A DNA stretch of 64,000 bases from Ptychodera flava (Eukaryota; Hemichordata; Enteropneusta; Ptychoderidae): assembly GCF_041260155.1 (NCBI RefSeq), contig NC_091931.1, forward strand, positions 8,652,861-8,716,860. The letters run 5' to 3'. Shown here piece after piece: positions 39,401 to 51,400 of this stretch (position 1 is its first letter; each line of letters opens with the position of its first letter). The translations under genes were made by a program, and so were the position numbers. The notes beneath the pieces were generated by a model that had not been told where the DNA came from, did not search any database, and worked only from the letters and a program-made list of their open reading frames with translations.

Positions 39401-42400
39401 CCCAAACCCATTGTTATCAATGGAGAGTGTGGACCTGTCTACAGGAAATTGGGGTGAACAGGTTAGACAATGACGTTACAAGTTGTAGGTTAGTTATCAA
39501 GGTAGCACCAGCATAGAGTCCTGAGCATCTGTCCATGTGTTCTCACAGCAAATTACAGGGGAAAAAATTATTTGAGAAGTTTCTCTCCTTTAAATAGAAG
39601 TATATTACAATTTAAACCTGTCATGGATAGATTGCTCTCAAATGATCTGAAACACAGTTATTGCCCATTAGCAACAAATCTATAGCAAGATTTATGTAAA
39701 GTTCATGAACTTACACAAGGTATTAGACAAAAGATGACCATGACTTTGCAACTTTTCAACATTTATTTCATTCAGATTTCCTCAGTTTAGTGTATAATTT
39801 TGTAATCTTAATTACTGTCAACTTAGCTTACTAACTTATTCATACCTCATTATTCTTACACTACTGTTATACCTTATAACCACAAAATTTCAAGAGATGC
39901 ATATATGATTTCACTTAACAAACAATTTACAAATATGTCTTCTGCTTTTTCTCCATATACATATACATGTCTCTTTTCTCATAAAAATGAGCTTAAAATC
40001 GCAATGTGAAAAATAGTCTTTCAGCTATATGTTGCTCATTGACTTCGTGGTGTGTCTAATTCACAGTGAGTGGGGTTGTTGATAAATGCTGATAATACTA
40101 GGCGGTCATTATGTCCAAGCGCCATTGGCGGTATTTTTTAACATAATGACCATAGGTCATTATCACAACTGGAAGTTGTGATATAGGGTTAGCTTCAACC
40201 GGTGTGGGACAGTGTCCATTTTCCGTAAACGACAAAAAGTCAAAAACCGCTGAACAGACTGCATTGATATTTGGTAGAGATATTCAGACTAATTCCAAGG
40301 TTCCGATTCCGAAAAATGGAGCCAAACGGAGCAGCGGTTAGATAGTTTTTGGAAATTTCTAACCCCCCTTTAACTAATTGATTTTAGGGGTCTTTCATAT
40401 ATGTAGTTTTGGAATGTACACCAATCCTGCATTGTGGACTATTAATGAGTTGTGGAACAGAAATGAGGTTTTGATGAATGTTACAAATATGCAGGATGGC
40501 TGATTCAAAGTATCAGAGATTTTCATGCGCTTTTGGTAATAAAATTGATAAAAAACAACATATTTAATGTTTTAGATTTCTCTCATTTGTTATGACCCTT
40601 AACATTAAAGACTTGATGACATAACTAGCTGCTGGACCTGTTTACTGGCGCATTGATTTAAAGACAAAGATCATTTATTTTGTAATAAGGACGTGTGATT
40701 TCGTAAAACATAGTCTATAAGCCTGGAAATGTGATTTTTGCGAATATTGCTTACCCACTGACAAACAGTGTGGTTTGAAAATGGCTGGAATTCGCTACTT
40801 CGGGACTTTGTTTTCTGTGTGGATTTACTGACAAACTCCAAACCCGCAGCACCTACCCATTCAGTATTTCATGTACAGGTGTACCCAGAGATAGAGTAGT
40901 TTCACAATGTGCCAGTTGTGATCAAGTGCCATTGGCGCTATTTTTACATATAGAGGCTGTGTTGACAGGGTAAATATCAGGTGTTTTATTATGCCTTGGA
41001 AAGTGGAACTAAAAAGTTGCAATTGACCTACAAAAGTGAAAAAAGTCATCAATGCCACAGCTACTGGCCCTATAATCTTTGTTTCTAAAGATTGTCTAAA
41101 AAATTACTGATGCCTTTTCCTACATACCAAGGTAACATTATAATCTTGTATAATACCCATTCCATTGTCTACTTAGCTATCAACTGACTATTCATACACA
41201 AACATATATACCACAACAAGGAAGGTAACTGTTTAGCTACCTTGATAAATTACATGCAACAGTAATATGTAAAAATATGAAGTGAGTATTACAATTGTAG
41301 TTGAATCTTGAGAAATAATTTAGTTTCCTGTAATGCCATTCTTTTGTCTTGCTAAATAATCATACAGCAACAATTTTCATATTTACATCATGTTGGTCTC
41401 TTCTTCCTGCATGGTTACCACATGATCACAGTCATTTTATGTTGTAAAATCACTGCTTATTTACAGGTTGAGTGAACAGAGGAGACAGAGATTACGGGAA
41501 CTGGAAAGTCAGATTGGTCAGCTGAAAAAGAAATTAGCCGACCACGGCAAGCTGTTGAAGTTGAAAGAACAAAGTGATCAGAGAGTTACAAAACTCAACA
41601 ATGAAATCAAGGTAATGAAATCTGTGTGAGTGTGTGCATGAGAGAGAGAGAGGTGGGGGGGGGATCAAATTGTCATTATCAGTCAATGAGGGACATCTGA
41701 CAAGACATTATATTAACAATCAAGAATAGATATTAACAATCAAGAATATGGACTTGCAAAGATCACATTACACATATAATCATAGATAGACATTGAGAAA
41801 ATGTGGACAAAATATGGTTTGACCGAGATAGTTTGTGTCATACATGTTGTCACTTACCCTATGGATTGACACTTGTTGCACTTTGCAGGCAATGAAACAG
41901 ACCAGAGTGAGGTTGATGAAACAGATGAAGGAAGACTCTGCCAGGTTTCAACAGTTTAAAGCCAAAAAAGACAAAGAAGTCATGCAATTAAAGGAGAAGG
42001 TAATCAAACCAAATTTTTGTTGCAATAATTACACTTTGCTCATCTTTGTTTTAAGGGACGGAGTCATCAGGTCTGCAGCTGTAGACCTTCTTCTTGATAA
42101 ACATTGCTTCTTAATGCAAATCATGTGTAGCAAAGTCAGCATTTGATGCACGTTCATGGTTCACAAATCACTGCAAGACTTTGCCAAATATACTTTGGTT
42201 GCATGATGACGCCAAAGTATATTTCATACGAAAAAAGGGATGCAAGTCACTTGCATCCCTTTTTTTGTATGAAACTGCTTCCGCCACGGTAACCAGTTTC
42301 AGTAGAGCTGCCATTTTAAAATTTTGGATTATGCGTAAAGGATGTTGGGATATATTACGCATAACAACAGACCCATTATATGGGTCCCAGATGCACAGCC

Positions 42401-45400
42401 ATGGATGAGACGACCCCCTTCCCTTTAAAGGCAGTTTTTCAAGCTACCCTATTACTCCACTCCTTATTTACTAGTTATTGATTACTGTGAATTGCAATAA
42501 AAATCACCTGTTTATTCAGGAAATAAGTCCCTGAAATTTAATATCTGTCTAGAATGATTGTTTTCTCCAAAGAGTTGGAAATAAGACAAGTGTAGCTTGA
42601 AAAATTACCATTATTTGGTGACGTAGTGTATAATATTATCTCCAATATTATTATGATGTTCATGTTTATTCATTCTGAGTTCCATGTAGTAACAGGCAGC
42701 CACCTTTATATTGATATTTGTACCCAGATAGGCTTCATGGCAACATGTCCCCAACACTTTTGAATTACATATTCTACAATATTAAGTGTTAGTGAGATTT
42801 TTGCTGTTTTGTTTTGCATTTCTTTTGCATGATAGTGTTGATAAAAATGTATTACAATTTATTCATGCTGCAGGACCGTAAACGCCAGTTTGAATTGACC
42901 AAGCTCACAAGGAAAAATGAACTGCAACAAAACATGTTGAAAAGGAAAGCTGAAGAGGTGAGTTGAACGTTGATAATGTTTCATAAATTTTCGACAAAGT
43001 AAGGAGAAGTGTAAATTGGTGGTACAATTATAGAGTCAAGGATTGATCTGCAGAGTGTTCTGAAACAACACTGTCAGTTGTTGGATGACTCCAGACTGCA
43101 AGTTATGGGCAAATGATTTTCAATTGTTACATGAAAACAAGACTGAAGATTGTCTGTGACATTGTGACAGACAGAATGGTATAGAATTGCTTTATCACCA
43201 TGAGTGTCATTTTGTATCAACACTTCATCAGTTATTCAAAGTGTCTCTTTCAAATGAGATATTCATACCACCTTTTGTATTTACCTATACCCCTTCCATA
43301 CTTACAGGCTACTGCTGCTAACAAAAGACTGAAGGATGCTTTGCAGAAACAGAAGTCAGCATCTGACAAACGTGAGGAATCGTTTGTTCAAAGTGACATG
43401 AAAGGCATTGGACAGAGAGTTAGGGTGAGTTCCAATCAATGAACAGCTTGAACAACAGAGTGGTGGCAAATTTACATAAAATGTATAATTTGCATATTAT
43501 TTTTAGTTAAAGTGTTCTTTTATATTGCTGTTGACGTATAAGTAGGTAGTTTGAAAAACAGAGGGTTGGCCCACTCCTCAAAATACCCTTATGGAACACC
43601 CTGTTGCTTATTGAATGTCAGTATAGAAACCAAAAATAAGCCCTTATGACAGTTTTTTTACCTCATAAAGTCATGCATTGAAAGGGAACCATATTACAGT
43701 ATTTGATATAATATTAAAGACTTTTAGTGTTATACTTTCTGTGACCCTGAAGAGAATACTTCCTGACTATTGCCTTACTGTGAAATATATGCTCCCTATC
43801 ACAACTACAGAGTTGGCTTGGCAGGGAGTTAGAGGTACTGGTCAGCATGGAAGAAGCCAGACATCATCTACAGTCTCTTCTTGCCGACAGAAAGGTCATT
43901 TCACAACAGCTGACAGAACTGGAAGGAGAGAAATCAAATGAACCACCCAAGAAAGTAAGTCACAAGTCAAAATATATGCAATTGCATGAAATTGCTCACC
44001 AAATAGCTGTAAAACATCTTACACTGTTGTTATGGATATAATGAATAAGGGCTGTTAATTTTTTTCCATGAGCAAAGGTTGAGCTTTTCTGTGGTAACGT
44101 TAGTCGCAGTTTTTTTTTTACTTTCCTTCATGACACAGTGTCTACATGTGTTCTTTCTATTGCTTCTGTAGAAGAGGGCATTGAATGATACATTTACCTG
44201 TGAGGATGATGAGGATGATAGTGTCAGTGAGACAGACCCTGACAGAGATCAGAAGATACAGAATTTGAAGCAAGAACTCCAGATGAGGTGAGTTATTGGG
44301 AGCTATGGTAACTTTCATTTTGTAGACTGGCAATGAACAGTCTAACTGACAGTCATCATAACTTTCCTATATGACAGTTGCATCTTTGGAAAGACTGCCA
44401 ATCATTTGGAGAAAGGGTATTCATTCTAATAATAGATTCTCTGAGATGTCACAGTTCCTAATGTGTAGGGTAGGGAGCTTGAATACCAGTTACGTTCAAG
44501 GTCAGCCACCCAGTCACCCAACAAGGCAACATGCAGATGTACGTCACCCACAATACGGCAGTAACTCACTTCCTTTCCATACGTCACCATAGACCCTGAA
44601 ACTGACATGATACTTGCCCTGATGGGAACAATCATTATGGTCTGTTTGGTCTTGATACACTGCTAAGTGCACCGATATATTGATGCAGCAAGTAGATCAT
44701 TCCCAGACTGGCTGTTTATGCAGGGACTACATGCTTTCTTCCTCCAGTGGTTTCAATTGATAAGTGTTCAAGATTTTTTATGTTTATGCTTTTACTTCAG
44801 GAGTGCCCAGATTGCTGATCTGCAGCAGAGAGTAATGGATGCTGACCAAGGTAACGAATGCTATACCTTACACTACCTATCCTCTGTGATGACTTTCTTT
44901 TCAAAATTAAAAAAACATGTCTTCCGTAAAGTAGGCAATCTTGGAAAAATCACATCAGAAATAGGTTAAAATGAATTGTCACAACACACTTTCACCCATG
45001 GCAGCCTTCATTGACATTTAGTATGTATTGCACAAGTAATATATGTTTTCATGCCAAACTACCACAGGAAAACGCTAAGAACTTACTCATTTTGAATGTT
45101 TTACATAAATGCTTGTTTTAATCTTGCCAACACAGAGGAGAAAGCAAAGCATAGATGGAGTAACATTCGCACCCTGGTGGAAGCCAAGTGTGGTCTCAAA
45201 TGGTTATTGAACACAGTAAGTGTTTTTCTACTTCAAAGCCTTGCTTGAATACAACTTAGTGCTGTTCTATCATTTTTTGTTTCAAATAAAATTCACATAT
45301 CAAAGGGATTAAGTTAAACAACCAAAATTTGATGAATGGAGAGCAATTAAATTTTTAATTACCGCTTGGTAATTGTTTTTGCAGCCATCAGATTTGACCC

Positions 45401-48400
45401 CAAAAAATCCCATCTCAGCCAACAATTCATTTTTCATTTGGAAGATAACTTTGTTATTTAATGTGATATCAGTGTAGTGTGAGAGGTCCAGTATGAAAAA
45501 ATGCATGATTATGTTTGTTACCGTAAAAGTATAATGGTATTTTTCATCTATTGGTTAAGACTTTTTAACCAGTGATTCCTTGTCAAAGAAAGTCATTCCA
45601 TAATTATATTCATTTAACTCTTTTAATGTCTGAATGTGTCAAAGAGTTATCAACAGCAAAGCATAAGAATTTATCTATTAAAAGTATTCTCTGGTAATGT
45701 CTTTCCTACACCATAAACAGCTTGTAGAGTGTAAGTTACAACAGTCCATCACTGAAGGCGAGGTGAAGGATATGAAATCAGCATTGGCAGATGGCAAGAA
45801 AGACAACGATGATCTTGCAAAGATGATGGATCAAATGAAAGCATCCCTTCAAGAAGAACTTACTAACATGGAAAGAGATCATGAGAGCAAGGTATGGTAT
45901 GGTCCATCAAAACTACTGGTAGCACTGACTTTCTGTTTTTTTTTTTAATTCCATATATTAATTCCAGTAGTCACTATTTGACCAAAGAGCAAAACAAAGA
46001 AAAATGTTTCAGGTGGGAATGTCAGAACCTGAACGTTCCACAATTAGGTCTGATTTTGAGCTGATACATGTTGAAGATTTTGTTATTGATATGTTTCATT
46101 GCAGTAGAGCTGCTATCCATCAGAATTGCATGTCCCAGAACACTCTTACATCACAGTGTACAAAGTGACACCAGTCAAGAACATAGTCGACTGGCGCAAT
46201 GTGGTGTATGTAATCTTGAACATGTTGAGTGTAATCGGATACGGTGGTGTCTGTAGTGATTGGAATGCTCAGCACCACCAGTGGCAGAAATGGGAACAGT
46301 GAGAATCGTACGCATGAAACCAAATAGACAAATCTTACTTATATGTACTTTTGACCGTAAACATCAATACCTGATAAGTAAGCATTAAATTTAATTCACA
46401 TGTGCCTGATTGTTTCTCTCTTACCACCACTGGCACAGACACCACTGTACCCACATTACAATGAGGATTTACACCATATTGCGCCAGTGGACCATGGTCA
46501 GAAGCTTTTTGTGTTTGACTATGCACTAGTAGAGGGCAAGCCTTTTGTCAACACATAGACCAACTGGAGGATAGCTGGTAAAAATGATGTGTACTAGTAA
46601 CACTATATCCATTGAAACATTACAACTTGATGTTCCCTTTAACTTAACAGGTGCTGTATCTATTAAAAGAACTACAAACACAAGGCTCAGAGTCTTCAAA
46701 GGAAACAGATGACTCCAGAGTTCAGAAGCTGAAAGAAAGAATGAAATTCCAGGTCAGTTTACCCAGAATGATTCACTAAGTGAGCATCACATTTTTGTTT
46801 ATTTCTCACATAAAAATTACAGTATATTTATTATTAAGTGGTACATCTGTCAAAGGACATTATTTATGAAGTGTTCCATGTTGTTGCACATGATCTGATA
46901 TTTGTCAACACCAACAAAACACCTTTTGTCGCTCCATATATAACTACATATGCTCTTATAATGTAATGTCAATTGCAAGGCACAGTTTACTCACAAACAA
47001 ATGATGTGTAATCCGTGCTTGACTCTGTGTCTACTGTAGGAATCTCAAATAGCAGAGCTGAGCAGTGTGCATGAGAGACTGCAAGACGTCCTCAAAGAAA
47101 ATGAAGACCTGAAAAGGGTATGTTAAAACGGCAATTAATTAACAATCAAATTAGATATAGAATAAGACATTCTTGTGTGACATTTTTTCTCCAAAGCCTA
47201 GCTATTCTTTGGTGATCCAAAACATTGCAGTAAAATCTTACAGCTGTCAAGTATGCAGATGTGATCAGATTTGGGTGCTTGGCTTTACATAAAATGAACT
47301 GAATAAATATTGTGTCAGTGACAGAAGATGACCAGTCAATTTACATCACTTGTTTATCATTTTCCGCTGATCTAGCAACTGACAGTAGCCAACTACCAAG
47401 GAAGGACATTTTCATTGCTTCCTCAACTTGATGAACCACCTAGTGTTTCAGAGATCCGAGAAAGCAAGGTAAGCTGGTAACATTTATAACAAGTATAATT
47501 ATATTCACTGAAAATATCTGACTGTTGTTTTCTTGATATATCACTTTGTATCGAAATACATTGTTTTTTTATGTTTATATCATATTTTTATTGCATGGTC
47601 CTTCAGGTTGAATTTGCTTAACCCTTTCAGGCCTAAACCCCTATATATAGGGGTAGCTCTGGTAAGTTACCAGAAAGTCAGGCCTGAAAGGCTTAATTAA
47701 AACTTTGTTGACAAAGTAAAGTAGTTTGCCAAGGCGTACAATATCGACATTGTAAGTTCTGGTGAAGCAAGGTTCATGCAGTCAAGTCTTTTGTTAAAGT
47801 TTAATACGTGCTGCATCATTTCATATTCACAAGATGTATTTAGTAGCTATCATGAGAGTTTACCTGGGTAGACCGTTTATCCAAATTCATCTGTGATATT
47901 TATAAGAAATTGAGATTTACTTCAGAATCTCTCTTTCCATCTATTTCTGATTCCAATGTTATTCTATTAACTCTTTCTTTCCTGTTCTCTTCAATATTTT
48001 TCTTTCTTTTTTGCCTGTCCACCTCCCTCACTCCTTTCTTCTCCTCCTGTCAATGATTATCAACTCAGACCACAAACAAAGGAAACAGCAATCCAAAAAA
48101 GAAGAAAGAACTCCTTCAAGAGATATTTGAGAGTGACTACGATGATGAAAGCTTTGAAGATTCTGATTGGAGCGCTGAAGACACTGACTCCTCCTGGTGT
48201 GAGACGCCAATCAAGAGAAAAAGATCACAGCTTTTGAACAGAAAGAAACTCTCAATTCTCAAGGTACTTGTCATTTATTAGTCCCCACGGACACCGTCCG
48301 GGGGGACTTATAGGTTTGGTCATGTCCGTGCGTCCGTCCGTGTGTGCGTGCGTGCGTGCGTGCGTGCGTCCGTTCACCCAGATATCTCAGAGACGCCTGG

Positions 48401-51400
48401 AGCGATTTCGTTCAAACTTGGTACAAGGATAGTACCCTACCTCATACAGATGCACGTCGATTTGTTTTACAATGCGATCAAATTTGGCCGTGTTAGAGGA
48501 CTTTTTAGTTTTCACCTCCATAGACTCCCATGTATAAGGCAGTCTCCATAGACTCCCATGTATAAGGCAGTCCATAGACTCCCATGTATAAGGCAGTCCA
48601 TAGACTCCCATGTATAAGGCAGTCCATAGACACCCATGTATAAGGCAGTCCATAGACTCCCATGTATAAGGCCAAGAAAAATAAAAATTTAGTTTCTCAT
48701 CGTATTCATATTGCAAAAAGGATGCAGTGACACAGTTTTTAGTGCCCACAGATAAAGTCCAGGGGGCTTATAGATTGGGTCATGTCCGTCCGTGAGTCCA
48801 TCCGTTCACACAGATATCTCAGACACTTTGACAAAATGTCACGTGACCTTGGTGACCTTTGACCTTGAATATACATATTTGTCCGTAACTCAGTAACCAC
48901 AAGTGCTAAACCTTTCGTATATGGTATGATGGGACACCCTATGACGCCACATATTGTACCTCACATTAATTATGCACCTATCTAATTTTGAGCAAGCCAA
49001 TAGACTTAGAGGTCTGATTTTGGTATATATGGATAACTTAGCACTACAATTTTTTGACAAAGTGTCATGTGACCTTGGTGACCTTTGACCTCAAATATAC
49101 ATATTTGTCCATAACTCAGTAACCACAAATGCTACACCCTTCATAGTTGGTATGATGGGACACCTTATGACGCGACATATTGTACCTCATTAATTATGTG
49201 CATATCTAATTTGAGCATGCCAATAGAGCCAAAGGTCTGATTTTTGGTATGTAGGATAACTTAGCAATACAATTTTTTGACAAAATGTCACATGACCTCA
49301 ATGTCCTTTGACCTCAAATATACATATTTGTCCGTAACTCAGTAACCACAAGTGCTACACTCTTCATATTTTGTATGGGACATGACGCCACATATTGTAC
49401 TTCATTAATTATGCACCTATCTAATTTTGAGCGAGCCAATAGAGCTAGAGGTCTGATTTTTGGTATATAGGGACAACTTAGCAATACAATTTTTTTGACA
49501 AAATGTCACGTGACTTTGGTGACCTTTGACCTCAAATATACATATTCGTGCATAACTCAGTAACCACAAGTGCTACACCCTTCATATATGGTATGATGGG
49601 ACACCTTATGACGCCACATATTGTACCTCATTAATTATGCGCACATCTAATTTTGAGCGAGCCAATAGAGCTAGATGTCTGATTTTTGGTATATAGGGAT
49701 AACTTATCAAGACAATATTTTTTACAAAATGTCACGTGACCTCGGTGACCTTTGACCTCAAATATACATATTTGTCCATAACTCAGTAACCACAAGTGCT
49801 ACACCCTTCATATTTGGTATGATGGGACACCTTATGACGCCACATATTGTACCTCATTAATTATGTGCATATCTAATTTTGAGCGAGCCAATAGAGCTAG
49901 ATGTATGATTTTTGGTATTTAGGGATAGACTAAAGGATAGACATTGTTTGACAAAATGTCATGTGACCTCGATAACCTTTTACCTAAAATACACGATTAT
50001 GTCAATAAATAAGTAATCACAAGTGCTATGTCCTTTATATTTAGTAGGATGGGAGACCTTATGACAACACATGCTTTACCTCATTAATTATGTACATATA
50101 TAATTGTGGGCAAGCCAATAGAGCTTGAGGTCTGAATTTTGGCATATATGGATTAATTAGCAATACAATTTTTTTTCAAAATGTCACGTGACCTTGATGA
50201 CCTTTGACCTTGATTATGCATATATATGCATAACTCAGTAACCACAAGTTCTTTACGCTTCAATTTTGATAGGATAATAGACCTTAACAGTGCGGACGCA
50301 CATAGGCGATTTTTCCGTTGTTGCTAGGCGTGTCTATTCCAGATTCTGTCGTCGTTAAGGCGAGACGACGGGCGCCACCGAGTAGAAGCTGACTGACAGG
50401 GCGACACATCAGGTAAGCTGAGCTCTCCAAATTTCATTAAATTTTGACCGTTAAATTAGATAAATATGTTTTAAGTGCGTTGGTTCTAGTAGAGTGATGG
50501 TCCGACAGTAGTTTGATGGCTTTTCCCCAGAAATTTGACATTTTTTTCGGAAATACGGCAAAAACTTTCAATGTCAATTGTGGATGGGTTATGACATATC
50601 TAGCAGAAACTTGCGAAATTAATACCGTCGTTTGAGAAGTTAACATTTCCGTCTCATGGGTTTAATTTCTAAAGTTTTAGTAAATTTATTATCCTTACTC
50701 ATCATTTAATGTGCTGAAGCAAAATCGGACTTGGGGAAGATCAGATGGCATTCTGAGAGCGATTTATTTTCAGCTATGTACGAACCGGAAGTGAAAACAA
50801 AGCAACCAAGGAGGCCGTACAACATGTCTGGTAATCGATTGCAACTAAAATAATATTGCAGGGTTTAACGGAACTGTTATTTTGCAGAACATCTCTTTGG
50901 GATAAGCGGAAAATCTTCCTCCGTATCTGACAGTTTCATTAGTTTCCATTGCAACATTCTGTGTAGAGAAATAACATTTCTTCCCTTTCATCAAAAAATA
51001 TTTTTACACAGATCTGATGGCCCTGTTTGATATGCTAAAAGCTGCATTCTAAAATATAAAAGCATCTGTTTATGTGTAGGATAAAAATACTTGTGTCAAT
51101 AATATGTACATGCATAAAACTCGTAAGGCTGCGTTCACAAAAAACGGTTAGGGGGGGTGGAGGAATTCGGGGGGATTCGAAAATTTTGGGGGAGTAGAGG
51201 GGGGAATTGAAAATTTTGCTCTACCTGAAGGGGGACTTGAAAATTGTTTTGGTACTTTTTTATGTTTTACATTTTCAAACTCAAAGTTTTTGTAGGTAAT
51301 TCAATGAAAAATGAACATCAGTGTCAATTGTTGTAATGTTAGTAATAATTTAACAAAATCTACAACCATTTTGTCACATTTCATGACTTTTACGAAAAAA

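Noticed and set aside
48387..48749. 120-codon minus-strand frame with YTWESMD repeats
   Set aside because: It is a reading of the 28-bp minisatellite plus flanking repeat.
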